Below, piece by piece: positions 14,301-24,165 of a stretch of DNA of 64,000 bases; the stretch's first letter is position 1; each line of letters opens with the position of its first letter. The stretch lies in NCBI GenBank assembly GCA_018340375.1, contig JAFFJZ010000001.1, positions 57,342,001-57,406,000 on the forward strand. The letters run 5' to 3'. The DNA is from Gonatopus flavifemur (lineage: Eukaryota; Arthropoda; Insecta; Hymenoptera; Dryinidae). The position numbers were made by a program, and so were the translations under genes. The notes under the pieces were generated by a model. The model did no database searches, was not told the DNA's origin, and worked only from the letters and a program-made list of their open reading frames with translations.

Positions 14301-17300
14301 GTCTTGAAGCTTCAGAGTAATCCCGAAAATTCCTGAAAATATTCTGAGCGTTTCTATAAAGCCTCACAATTATTGGGGCTTCCATCAGGATACGCTGTAT
14401 TTGAACATTCTTGTACGATAGAGCTCGAAAAAGTGAAATCTACCCGCTGGATCAGAAATGTAACAATTCACCCTGGTGAAATTCGAAATTCCAGGGAGCG
14501 GGAATTGGAACGAATGGAGCGTGAAGATGTTCAAATTTCCTCCTCAATGCCGCTTGGATGACCGCCGTTTGGTTACGATTCCAGGACGTTCCCTATTCGT
14601 TTCACTTTCACTAGGGTATTTTATCTCGTTAACGGGAAGTTATCATAAGGAAGTTATCATATGTCATCCATAAACTACGTGGCCAATATAGGGGGAGGGA
14701 GGGGTAAGATGAAATGCTACGTTAGGCTACATGGGGCAGGGGGGGAGTTCCAAGCTACGTGTTTTTTTATTTATGTTGTACTTGGGGGAAAATTCTATAT
14801 AAACATTCAGAAAAATGATCCATTTGAATATAACCCACATATATATTTGATTGGACTAAATAGGATTCTCCTCCATTCAAGTAAATCTCACTTGAAATGA
14901 GAAAAATTTTATTCCGATGAAATGAATCTTTTATTTCAGTTAATTTCAATTTTATTAGGGTCATATTTGAATCAAAATTCATTTGATTGAAATTGATTTA
15001 GCTGAACGTGAAAAACTACGTTCCACCGTGGGGGAGGGGGGGGGGGGTTGTTCAAAGAAAAGCCACGGTAGAGCTACATGGGGGAGGGGGGGTCAAAAAG
15101 TTGCAAAAACAGGGCCACGTAGTTTATGGACAGCCCCAAAGAACTGTTACCAAATCGCGATGTCAACACTTATTTACTCTCTAAAATCTTTGGAGTGAGA
15201 TTTCACTCTTTAGCCAGCCAGAAGTGAGCCTGTCGAATTTTCGAGTGAAATTTCCACTCCTTTAGAATGATATTCTAAGGTTTGAGGTTTGAAATTCACA
15301 ACCACTTCGACGCTAGAGTGAATTTTTCACTCTAAAAGAGTGAGAGGTCACTCGAAACGAGTGAAAATTCCACTCGAAGCGGACAGGCTCACTTCTGACA
15401 CTTAGTGGAGTGAAACGTGCGATTTTTCACTCTTTTAGATTTAGAGAGTAGGTAGCAATTCAAATTTATTGCATTGTTGTCATGCAAGCTTGTGGGGAGG
15501 TTCATGGAAGGTTCCTAGCAGTGGTGGATACAGAAATTCTATATCCCTCTTCAATTGACGTGTAATAAGGGACATCTAGAGGGGTCATGACCCGCTTATT
15601 TGTGTTCTGTTACACGTCGATTGGAGAAGGATGGGAAATTTCCCGCTGGTTCTCAAGGTGATACCAACGATCCTTGAAGATGCAACCAGAAGCATTGGTT
15701 AGAAAAGGCCACGACAAAAACTATTCTGAAAAATTACTCGAAAACGAAGAAACGAAATGGAAATATCGCTCTGTACAGACCTTCCTCGATCAATGAAGAT
15801 GTTCTGTACAGAGCGATATCTCCATCTTATTGCTTTATTTTCAAATAATTTGTCAGGAAAAATTTGGCTTGGGTTGCATTATCAGGGCCGCTGGTATCCC
15901 CTTAATCGACACGTGACACAGGTAGGGGAGAGTAGCCTATATCGTACCACTTTCAACATTTAATTTTTTTGACAAGTCCCATCACATGGTAAAAAAATAT
16001 GGAATATGTCATGAAGTAAAGGAGTTTATTCCAAATGTAATATATTTTTCTGGATCGTGAATACCAAGCCATTTCTAAGTAAAAAAACAATTTTGAAAAC
16101 CTTGCAAATGGTACGATTAGGAAACTGGTATCCTAAATCGTACCATCGGTTTCCTAAATCGTACCAGGTACTCAATATTGAAAAAAAACACAGGATTACT
16201 AATGCAGATCCATAAAACAGTTTTAGAATTTATTATTGAAACAATTTCTTATTTTATTTGAATACAAGCTGAAAGAATTATCTTTATTATAACATATTTA
16301 AATGCATTTATTTCAACAAAAGTGATGAGCTAAACTGTGAAATAGCTCAAGACATTGAGGAATCATAGGAAATGCAAATAAATCTTGTGTATTCCATTTG
16401 TGTATTTCTATTGTATCCTTATTGGCACTCGGAACAAAAAATTTTTTTTTCCAGCCCTTATTATAAAATATGAGGGATTTCATTTTTTCCTGCTGGTGGG
16501 TTTTCCAAAACTTTTGATTTGTTTATTTGCTACAATATTACGAGACTCTAAGTGCCTCTTGAAGGTAGGTTTTGGTATGTTGTATTGTCGACAAAGTTCA
16601 TTGAAACCACAGTCTCCATTTCGGTACGCCGATATTGCCATGGACATTTCATCTGATGTCCAATTCCCGTATTGCCTCTTGCCACTCATTCTGCAATAGG
16701 GTTGATCAAAAATACGTTGTTTATGCACGAAAAAATTGCAATTTTATAAATGAATTCAACGTATAAAAATAATATCCGAAATTGTGTCGGTACGATTTAG
16801 GAAACTACATGGTGGTACGATATAGGCAACTGTGATTTGAAGAAAACAAACAAGAGAAACGTGACCTCAAGACGATCGTTCATGAACTTTCAATATATCA
16901 AAAGATAGTTGAAAGGACATCATTTGAGAAACAAATTCTCTAAAACGTTCATTCTTACCTTGTTTCATATTATTCCCTTAGACACGGAACTTGAATTTTA
17001 CATGAACACATCGAATTTCCTACAATTCACCACTATGAATACAATACGCACTTGATAGCGACGGGTTTCGATGAGAAGTGCTAAAAGGTGATGCAGTTCA
17101 CGTTTTCGTCGCTATATGGAATTAATCACCATTACCTTCTGAGATATCGAAGCGGTACGATTTAGGCACCGGTACGATATACGCAACTCTCCCCTACAAG
17201 GCCCCATTTTGTATGATGCCTCAAAATCGAGTCTTCTCTCGCCCTTTTTTCTTATTTCAAAAGTTTCTGAACATTTTGTCAGAAACATGATCACTTTGGA

Positions 17301-19242
17301 AAAAATTTGGACGTGATTTTGACTTATTGTTCCCGTCAGGGTAGAACTCGCGTAGTCTATCTTCGGTCCCAAGCGGGAATTTTCATCAGAGATCAACTTT
17401 CCCCATCTCGATAAGGTTAGTTCAATTTGCGTTTTAAGTGGGTTGAGTATAGGACACGCGCTTGGATTCTGATTGGGTCTCCATATGGGTCCCGCGCGGG
17501 ACTCTGAGAGATCCGTTGTTTGACACGGGTCGATCAGTTCAGGAGATATGCAGGTTCTTCGACACCCGGATGGGTCCTGGAATCATGGGACCCAAATGGA
17601 ATTGGCTTATTTCAAAATCTAAGGCTGAAATCAAAATTCGTTAGGGGAAAAATTAGTTCAAAATCTTCTCAAGATCATGTCTGCCAAGGGATCTCCACGC
17701 TCTTTGATTCACCCCGTATGTATGAAGATCGACCAGACATTATCCTTGTTTTGTTTGTTCTTGCGTGAGGTAGTTCCCTCGCAATATTCAAGATCAAATT
17801 TAAAAGAACTATTGTCAAATGGGAACCAAGGCCGGAGGAATTCGATAATCATATTTGTTGGGGATTGTATTTATGTCCATGATAAAAAAAGAACTAGCTC
17901 AAAATATGAACAAAAAACTTTGTAACAACCACACGAAATTTTTCATTGTTTATTCCTTGTAAGATTTGAAAAACCTTCACCGTGGAAATTGTTCATATAT
18001 TGTCACAATGATGACTCGCATTTGTTTATAATTAGTTTAATAATTTCCTGATAATGAAATATAAAAAATCTCCACCGTAAAGATTTTGCAAATCTCACCA
18101 GGAACAAAATGGACTCTCATAAGAAGAATACATATTTTTCAACAAAAATATCATGAGAAAGTTTGTGTGGTTGTTACAAAGTTGTTTGTTTATATTTCGA
18201 GTTGGTTCCCTAACAGCACATAATATTATAAAATATGCTAAGAATATGATAGGAATATCATAATATCCCCATCATATTTTGAGCATATTTTACAATATTA
18301 TGTGCTATTAGGGTTGTTTTTTTTTATCATAAATGAGAATAGAAGCCCCAATGAATATGATTATTGAATCCCTTCGATCTTGGTCCTCTACTGGATAATA
18401 ATTGTTCAAATTCGATTCTGAATATTGCCAGAGAACTACCTTGAATTCCATCTATTTGCTCAAGGAAAACATTTGATGTACTTCGATAAGGACAAAATAG
18501 CAAAAGTATATCAGAACGATTTTTTCGAAGAGTATTAAAAAAATAAGTGTGTTGTTTTCGAATTCTTCTTATGATTTTTTTACGCAGTTCCTTATGCAAT
18601 GTATACTTAATTTCAAATTACGCAGTCTTCGCGCGAATTAGAATATTTTTCCTCGTTTGCGAATAGATTGCGAATGATCCATGCACTCTGCATATGTGAT
18701 TGATAAACAGTTTTCAGATGTTTTTCTCCAATAATGCAACATTATTTTACTGTAACGAATTGTCTAAAATATAAATCACCGTACGAGAAAGCGTTAATTT
18801 CACACTTTCACTAATGATTTCTTCAGATTTTGTTTCTGACGTTTAATAATTCAATGTTCTCATTATAGGACAAAACCTAATTTTCTTACGAGGAGAGTAA
18901 TAAATAATATGAACCTGGTTTATTTCATGTCTCACCAATGATTCTCGTATAATTAATGACCCCAGCGTTATTCACCATAATATCCGGGCCACCGAAAGTC
19001 TTCTCGATCCATTCAAAAGCATTTTCGATATCCTCCTCTCGTGACAGATCGCAACGAATGGGATACAGTGTACCAATTGCGCCCTGTTTCTTTAACCCCT
19101 CGGCAGATTTTATCAATCTTTCTTCTTGTACATCAAGTCCAACCACGTTTATTCCATTTTTAATCAAAGCCCGAGTAATTGCTTCCCCAATGCCGGCTGC
19201 TGCACCAGTTACAACCGCAGTTTTTCCTCGCCAACGATCCAT
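8200..19242 (-). CDS. Short-chain dehydrogenase/reductase, DHRS11/farnesol dehydrogenase-like
   Basis: Four exons join as 19242-18936, 11831-11705, 9467-9314 and 8394-8200, with phases 1, 2 and 0 at the junctions, giving 260 aa plus stop, the usual length for a classical SDR. Seen: the Rossmann dinucleotide motif TGAAAGIG at residues 12-19, NNAG at 90-93, Asn116, Ser145 (NINSVLG), Tyr168-x3-Lys172 (YPACK) and SPG at 199-201. The whole Asn-Ser-Tyr-Lys tetrad is therefore present. The family oxidises or reduces alcohols and carbonyls with NAD(P). Insect members of this subgroup include farnesol dehydrogenases of the juvenile hormone pathway, but the substrate cannot be read here. No signal peptide or membrane segment is seen, so it should be cytosolic. 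The gene stretches over 11 kb because intron 1 (7.1 kb) and intron 2 (2.2 kb) are filled with transposons. The last 17 residues (from V244) are less conserved; an alternative donor lies just before them. Confidence 0.87.
8484..8737. mobile_element. Near-perfect foldback element in SDR intron 3
   Basis: Arms of about 115 bp are almost identical inverted copies. Left end is CACTGAAAAAAACATTTATT; the right end read backwards is CACGCTGAAAAAAAAATTTA. The arms tile TTATTTG/CAAATAA words (AAATAAATATTTATTTG). No coding capacity. End fragments of the same family flank the repeat at 37629-38375. Confidence 0.9.
9314..9467 (-). CDS. SDR exon 3 (active-site Tyr/Lys)
   Basis: 154 bp between acceptor TTTTCAG and donor T|GTAAGC. 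It encodes residues 145-196, including the active-site YPACKHGTVALTHMLRRE segment (Tyr168, Lys172). Confidence 0.93.
9545..11635. mobile_element. TTAA-flanked 2.1 kb DNA element (piggyBac-like termini)
   Basis: Perfect terminal inverted repeats begin AGGGTAACACCACAGTG and are flanked on both sides by TTAA (9541-9544, 11636-11639), the target preference of piggyBac-type elements. The interior has no transposase: it holds an inner inverted repeat (about 9656-9710 against 11020-11056) and a tandem array. It fills most of SDR intron 2. Membership of piggyBac is inferred from the TTAA alone. Confidence 0.85.
10145..10540. repeat. Tandem repeat, about 142 bp period, 2.7 copies
   Basis: The word TCTCCCACGA recurs at 10162 and 10304 and as TCTCCCACGACC at 10445, with the surrounding sequence conserved (GAATCGATT, AAATTTTCTATCGATTTGAC, GGAAAAATTTACAAGTT). 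It lies inside the TTAA element. Confidence 0.85.
11705..11831 (-). CDS. SDR exon 2
   Basis: 127 bp between acceptor TTGCAG and donor AG|GTATTA. It encodes residues 103-144 plus two bases of Ser145, including LLNINVLAVAVC and GHIFNIN, which match the SDR helix alpha-4/strand beta-5 region. It has no start codon of its own; phase and family match identify it. Confidence 0.9.
12771..13070. mobile_element. Foldback MITE, AGCAAA/TTTGCT family (copy 1)
   Basis: TA-flanked (12769-12770 and 13071-13072), ends CACTCAGAGAAAAA and, inverted, CACGCAGAGAAAAA. The interior is built from repeated TTGCT/AGCAA words. A second copy lies at 52117-52394. The 134-residue open frame across it is an artefact of the repeat. 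Confidence 0.88.
13115..13544. mobile_element. Foldback element with 95 bp inverted ends
   Basis: The left arm from 13115 (AGCTGTGATCAACAAAAT, then CTCCTCAGTGTTTTTCCCTG) recurs inverted at 13444-13544 with a few substitutions. No coding capacity. Confidence 0.85.
14662..15135. mobile_element. MITE with TCCATAAACTACGTGGCC termini and G-tracts
   Basis: Inverted termini TCCATAAACTACGTGGCC at 14667 and 15130. Inside, a subterminal motif of the type CTACRTGG followed by long G runs occurs four times on the + strand (near 14690, 14733, 15030 and 15080), giving potential G-quadruplex tracts. No transposase. Confidence 0.85.
15175..15450. mobile_element. Foldback MITE, GAGTGAAA family (copy 1)
   Basis: Ends TACTCTCTAAA and TTTAGAGAGTA. 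The interior tiles GAGTGAAA/TTTCACTC and shares AGAAGTGAGCC with a second copy at 48680-48944. Confidence 0.87.
15533..15645. repeat. Imperfect inverted repeat
   Basis: CCCTCTTCAATTGACGTGTAA is mirrored by an inverted imperfect copy ending at about 15640 (GTTACACGTCGATTGGAGAA). Probably another small foldback relic. Confidence 0.5.
15757..15825. repeat. 23 bp-stem hairpin (miRNA-precursor-like size)
   Basis: ATGGAAATATCGCTCTGTAC is paired with an inverted copy ending in GATATCTCCAT. There is one mismatch in about 23 bp and the loop is about 23 nt. It lies in SDR intron 1. A short foldback relic is as likely as a small-RNA precursor. Confidence 0.6.
15925..17194 (-). mobile_element. Pogo-type (Tc1/mariner) element, internally deleted
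   Basis: Flanked by TA (15923-15924, 17195-17196). Inverted ends GGGGAGAGT(A/T)GC(C/G)TATATCGTACC are followed by subterminal repeats of (T)CCTAAATCGTACC at both ends. It carries the N-terminal transposase fragment described separately, and lies in SDR intron 1. Confidence 0.88.
16480..16728 (-). pseudogene. Transposase N-terminal fragment, psq-type HTH
   Basis: 82 codons. Residues about 20-65 carry YGNWTSDEMSMAISAYRNG, then GFNELCRQYNIPKPTFKRHL, the pattern of the pipsqueak/CENP-B type helix-turn-helix found at the N-terminus of pogo/Tigger/jerky transposases (known from the family). The frame stops after SRKK, so the DDE catalytic domain (several hundred residues) is missing. It sits centrally in the TA-flanked element 15925-17194 and cannot make active transposase. 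Confidence 0.78.
17891..18208. mobile_element. Foldback element with AACTTTGTAACAACCACAC arms
   Basis: The left arm (GAACTAGCTCAAAATATGAA, then CTTTGTAACAACCACAC) recurs inverted at 18165-18208. Spacer about 200 bp. No coding capacity. Confidence 0.8.
18208..18313. mobile_element. Short palindromic MITE with CCCTAAYAGCACA ends
   Basis: CCCTAACAGCACATAATATT and its inverted copy ending in ATGTGCTATTAGGG, nearly perfect over 32 bp. It abuts the previous foldback. Confidence 0.85.
18936..19242 (-). CDS. SDR exon 1 (cofactor-binding half)
   Basis: Encodes residues 1-102 from an ATG at 19242 through TGAAAGIG and NNAG. It ends at G|GTGAGA (phase 1). The start is chosen because the nucleotide-binding motif begins at residue 12, as in the family. 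Confidence 0.92.
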
Positions 19243-19446
19243 AATCGTTCCAGAAATGAGTACAATGTCAAATTAATATTACGCCACTTTACGAATGTTC
19301 ATTCAATTATTTTCAAGCACTACATGAATAATGAATGGTTGCGCGAAAACAAAAACTGCAAGTATTTCACTTTGTTTATTTGAGGTTGAGAGAAGGAGAA
19401 GAAGATCGAAGAGAGGATGAGAGACCGAGAATCATTTATCGCGAAT

Positions 19447-19451
19447 ACTGA
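19447..19451 (-). promoter_or_regulatory. Candidate initiator of the SDR gene
   Basis: The arthropod initiator pentamer TCAGT on the - strand, about 205 bases upstream of the SDR ATG, followed downstream by a purine-rich (on +) leader at 19385-19430. No TATA box is visible at -30. Confidence 0.3.
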
Positions 19452-19499
19452 CTGTTCGATGCAGTGGACAAGTGATAATATTCAACCGGTGTTACGCAA

Positions 19500-20080
19500 C
19501 TCAGGGTCATTTAGAATGCCTAAACGTTGCATCTCGAGTTTGATCGTGTATCGTGGGGACGCGTAGATCTCATTTCCCCACCAAGTTTCGTATCGAATCG
19601 ACTCTTGGGTTCGAATATTTTCAGCATTGATTCGTTTAGCGTACCGTTTGTTCTTTTGGGATTTATTATTAATGTATTTTTTATAATTCTCTTCTCATTT
19701 CTCTCAGTGCATATTTTCTAACGGAGGAAGATCGAGTGGATTCAAAACGTATTCTGAACTTATTCACAAAAGACTTTTTCTGACATTGAAAAAACTTTTC
19801 AAAAAGACTTTGAGAAATCTTCATGAATTTTAATCAATCGTTTGTCTACGGAAAAGATTTGATGAAGACTAATACGTAAATTCTGCGAGATTTGATGCAA
19901 TTTTATAAGATCGAATAATAACATTATAAGAATTAATGAGGCGAGCATTGGATTTTATGCGACTTCATAAATCAATGTGGGCAATTTCATGAGCACGTTT
20001 AAAATGAAAATTTGTTATGAGTCCTGGTGAATCTTTGACCAGAACTTTTTCATAAACTATCAGCGCTTATGAGAATTTTT
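19500..20080. other. Spacer upstream of SDR gene
   Basis: No repeat, open frame or motif that I can support, apart from the putative promoter-proximal sequence near 19385-19560. Confidence 0.4.
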
Positions 20081-20083
20081 CAA

Positions 20084-20731
20084 GGGGTTACACCAATGTA
20101 ACAGTCGAAAAAAACACTATTTTCATGAATTATTTTTGAGAATATGATGAGGGGGTAATAGAAGACTCTATGAATTTTTTCATCAAGAAATGATTACAAA
20201 TGGCGGCTCTACAGTAATTTTCCAGGGACATCTTGCATGAGACGGCACGCACCCTAACTCCATCAATTTTGCACATTCTCATACGAAATTTTACAAAACA
20301 TATTTGGAACAATATTTCTGGAGAGGAACACGTATGGATTCTGAAAAATATGAATTTTTGGATATTTTGCAGTTGTTTAAAGTTAAAACTCATTTTTTCG
20401 ACAAAAAAAACAGTGATTATTTGTTTGTCAAAATTTTTCTCATCAACAAATCCAAAATTCCGTAGGTGTTTCTCTTCAAAATGTTGTTTCAAAGCTGTGT
20501 ATGAAATTTGGTATGAAAATATGCAAAATTGATGGAGTTATGTTGCGCCCCCTCTCGTGCGGGATGCCTCAGGAAAATTACTGTGGAGCCGTCATTTTGA
20601 ATTATTTTTTTTGGTACTTGAACATATGCTTAACAACATACTTCAAGAGTTTTTTGTTACCCCTCACCATATTTCCAAAACAAATTCATGAAAATGGCGT
20701 TTCCTTTCGGCTGTCACACTGGTGTAACCCC
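20084..20731. mobile_element. Palindromic TTAA-flanked MITE, 648 bp
   Basis: Ends GGGGTTACACCA(A/G)TGT(A/G)ACAG, flanked by TCAA (left) and TTAA (right). The two halves are inverted copies along most of the length, for example AAAATTACTGTAGAGCC-like words at 20210 and 20575. The terminus resembles that of the 9545-11635 element (AGGGTAACACCA), so both belong to one TTAA-type group. Confidence 0.85.
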
Positions 20732-20745
20732 TTAATAGGGTTGTG

Positions 20746-20893
20746 CTATCCCATACAGCACTCGGAGAATTCTTTTCCAAGAACAAGAATAGAATTCTCC
20801 AAGAACTCTTTTCAAACTAATTAGTTCTTAAAGAGGTCTGAAAGAATTAATTAATTCGAAAAGAGTTCCCAAAGAATTACATTCTGGGATGAC
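20746..20893. mobile_element. Fragment of GAATTC/AAGAACTC foldback family
   Basis: Shares AGAATTCTTTT, AATAGAATTCT and CAAGAACTCTTTTC in the same order with the left arm of the 21523-22115 element. Confidence 0.7.
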
Positions 20894-21522
20894 CACACAA
20901 TTGAAAATTTTGTAACAGATTTGCCAGGTTTTTGTGATGATTTCTCACATTCTTTGTGTAAGTATTCAACACACATTTTCAGGGGACTGTTTGGAACATA
21001 CAAGTGTGTTGAAAATGAACAATATTTTCCACTGTGTAATGCAAAACTGATATTGTTTTTGGTTTCGATGTATGCGGTCATTTCACAGTTCGAGACTTCT
21101 GTTAAGCCTTATTTCCGTGTCACGTCGGCTTAAAAGTCAGGGATTTTTGAATTACAAATAATAAAGTCAAGTATAACTAGTTTCCATTCAAACAGATTGA
21201 TCGGTTGCGATTGAGAAAGTACTGGCTTGAAATAACAACCGATACAAGCACAAATTCGAAGTTATGGATTACCGAAACCGCAGCAACGCTGAGTAATATA
21301 TGTTGTAAAAGATACACGATTCCGGGTTCGATCACCGTTCGTACTTAGTCACTCATTTCGTAATATACGTCCCATCGATCATACAGGTAAAAAAATGAGG
21401 ATTTAATTTTACAGCCTCAAAAATTTTGCGATCATAAAAACGGTTTAAAAATCGTTCACATCCGTAAGGTTCGAACTAGGGAAGTCGTAATTCATAATCC
21501 CTTTGAATATAATGGCAACAAT

Positions 21523-22115
21523 CCCAGATAACACACAAAGAATTCTTTTTCAAAAATAAAAATAGAATTCTTCAAGAACTCTTTTCGAACTCATGAATTT
21601 ATGAAGAGTTCAGGAGGAGTTCAATGTGTGGGACATTAACGAGTTCTTTGGAAATGCTGAGACACGGAGAGAAAAAATTTGCTGACGCAGCAAATCGAGG
21701 TATTATATATAGAATAGCAAAATTTTTTGCTGACCCAGCTAAAAATTTGCTATAACAGCAATCGTGTTAGCTACGACAGCAATTCTTTAGCTGTGGCAGC
21801 CAAAAATGTTTGCTCCGCCAGCAAATTTTCAGTATCATATACAGAATAGCAAACAAATTTTGCTGGGATAGCAAACATTTTTTGCTGCCACAGCTAAAAA
21901 TTCGCTATCGCAGCTAACAAGATTGCTGGAACAGCAAATAGAAAAAAAAAATTTGCTGCTCTGGCAAAAGGAACCCAGCAAAAGTAGATTTCGCTGCCAC
22001 AGCGAACTCCTTTTTCTCCGTGGAGTATTATTTCAGTACTCTCAAAGAACTCGTTAATGTCCCAAACATTGAACTCTCCCAGAGCTCTTTATGAATTCTT
22101 CGTGTGTTATCGGGG
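21523..22115. mobile_element. Foldback element (outer) hosting a nested element
   Basis: Ends CCCAGATAACACACAAAGAATTC and, inverted, the near-identical copy at 22095-22115. The arms continue with GAGTTCAATGT(G/T)TGGGACAT and ACGAGTTCTTTG on both sides, and are interrupted by the element at 21663-22022. Confidence 0.88.
21663..22022. mobile_element. Nested foldback, AGCAAA/TTTGCT family (copy 2 type)
   Basis: Ends CACGGAGAGAAAAAATTTGC and AACTCCTTTTTCTCCGTG. The interior is an alternation of GCAGCAAA/TTTGCTG words. It is inserted into the centre of the outer foldback and flanked by GA on both sides. Confidence 0.88.
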
Positions 22116-22349
22116 TGCTTCAAAAATCCGATTTGAACTTATCAACTCGTCACTTGGTTTGAATTTCTGTCCGGGAATTTTCCTATTTGATCTCATTCAA
22201 ATATAATCGGTTTGGATCTCATTGAGTACAAATTTCCTATTCAAACCGATTAGATTTGAATAAGATTAAATAGGAAAATTCCTGGACAAAAATCTGGTTC
22301 ATACTGATTGACCAGTTAATAGGTTTGAATCGGATCTTTTAAGCAGGGT
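22113..22349. mobile_element. Foldback with ATCCGATTTGAAC / CTGTCC arms
   Basis: The left arm 22113-22215 and its inverted copy 22245-22349 share AATCCGATT, GGGAATTTTCCTATTTGATC and ATCGGTTTG-type words. Directly adjacent to the previous element. Confidence 0.8.
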
Positions 22350-23245
22350 AGCTTCAGAATTCCACAACATGCAGTTTCCAAGTTGTTCATTCATGGTGAA
22401 TTTACAGAATGCATACATTCTTTTGAATATTTTTGGAAATAAGAATGAATCAATGGGTATTCATGAAAATTTATATCTGACGAATCATCGTCATGTTTCA
22501 CCTTGAATTAAAAATTCTTGCAACTGGAGATACGTTTGAAGAATGTAATGCAAGATTTTTAGTCTCTAATGGCTAAATATCGGGATGTTCGAGCACAAAT
22601 TCGATCCAATAAACGATTCAAACTCCAGCAACATAAATTTATATTGTTCAAATCTTCTTCAGTCAAAATGAAACACAAGAATGAATGATTTGATTGATGT
22701 TATTTCAAGAAAGTAGCAGTTTACAGTAACAAATGGTCTATTGTCCATTCACTAATGCATTATTCACTCTATCATTTCCACATAATAATATGGAATTATG
22801 AGAAGTTGAATTACTGAGATAAGAGGTGAAATTGAATTTAATCCCTTCCGAAAAATCTGGAAAGGAATTCAAAGTTCTTAAAAATTGGATAGGATATAAA
22901 CGAATGCTATGATAAATTGTATGATGATAACAAGATTATGGGATTTGGGATGTTCGATGACTAAAAGGAATCGTTACAATGTATTATTGGTTGAATAATT
23001 GAGTAAGGGTCAGATTATGGTGGAGAGATGATTGATTGATGGTTACGTGATAGTTTGCTATTGTTTGAGAGCCGATTGGGTAATGGACATAGGATGACGA
23101 TGGAATAATAATTGATTGTTGGATGCTTGATGGATAATGAATTCATGGTATCACACACGATTGTAACTGGAGATAAAGTTGGTGTATGATTCAATATTTT
23201 GATGGAATGAGAAAATGTTTGAGAAATCGTATTTGAATTCTCAAA
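22350..23245. other. Intergenic, no supported feature
   Basis: AT-rich sequence with many short ATGG/TGATG words around 22900-23200. No coding or repeat structure that I can defend. Confidence 0.4.
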
Positions 23246-23249
23246 TACT

Positions 23250-23404
23250 CTACTGACAGAGAGTTACCTCGCTGAGAAAATAACTGAATGTTAGTTGCTG
23301 CAGCTAGAAAGTCTAGTTGTCTGAAATATAGATAAAACGGTTTATTCACAGTGACTAAGTTTCCTAGCTATCGAATATCCAACTACCCCCTTTCTCTCAG
23401 TGTT
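23250..23404. mobile_element. MITE, TAGCTGCAGCTA family (copy 1)
   Basis: Contains GTTAGTTGCTGCAGCTAG, TCTAGTTGTCTGAAATA and TTTCCTAGCTATCGAATAT and ends TTTCTCTCAGTG. Related copies at 31450-31608 and 59750-59996 carry the same words in the same order. Confidence 0.75.
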
Positions 23405-23625
23405 AGAACAACGCAAGGACTCGAGTTATTCGATTATTTAATTTTTTCTAACTACTTGTTTTCTGGTGAAAATGAAGCGCGTGGGCTGAGAGAAATGATT
23501 AACAATACCAAGAAAATGTATTCTCGATTATTTTTAAGGTCCAAGAGAAATTTTCTTGAATCGAGAAGATCCTTCTTTAACTGGAGAATTATATCCTTAG
23601 TTCCAGGAAAATTTTCTTGTTGTAT

Positions 23626-24165
23626 AGAAATTGACGAATGGCTCAGTACCGGTTCGATACAGGCTACCAGTGTACAACCGTAGGCAGCCAACATTGGTCT
23701 AACTGCGACATCAATTCAATATTTGCAACCAATGTTTTTTCTATACTCAGGACCTTCTTGTGTACATTCATATGAACTCAGATATTCAGGCACATATGTC
23801 ATCATATATAAATGCTGACGTGAAAACTATTATATCGAGTTACATAGAATACATTCCTCCATCAAAAAAGCATTCTTTTGAACTTCAATGCATTCGTAAG
23901 TCCTTAGTGCGTCGGGGATCAATCAATGCTCATGAACTCATGGTGATATCTAACGAAAAACGTACGGAAGATTGTCAGTTAATTACGTAGTTCATAATTC
24001 CGTCAATGATAATGCTATTTTCTACAAAATTATTTTCTAATCATCAAACCAGTACCGATTAGAACATAAAATCACATCGTTCCAGTACCGACTCGGAATC
24101 GGCAGACAACCGTTGGTAGCCAATATCATCTCAATATTGATGCGTTCGTCACCGTCGCCTTGAAA
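23626..24165. mobile_element. CCGGTACTG-family foldback relic
   Basis: GAAATTGACGAATGGCTCAG and ACCGGTTCGATACAGGCT on the left, ATCGGCAGACAACCGTTGGT on the right. The same sequences occur in the 37665-38352 elements. Intervening sequence is diverged. Confidence 0.7.

Noticed and set aside
21300..21500. Two further B-box-like words (GGGTTCGATCACC, AAGGTTCGAAC)
   Set aside because: Neither has the four paired arms of a tRNA, and no SINE boundaries are visible.
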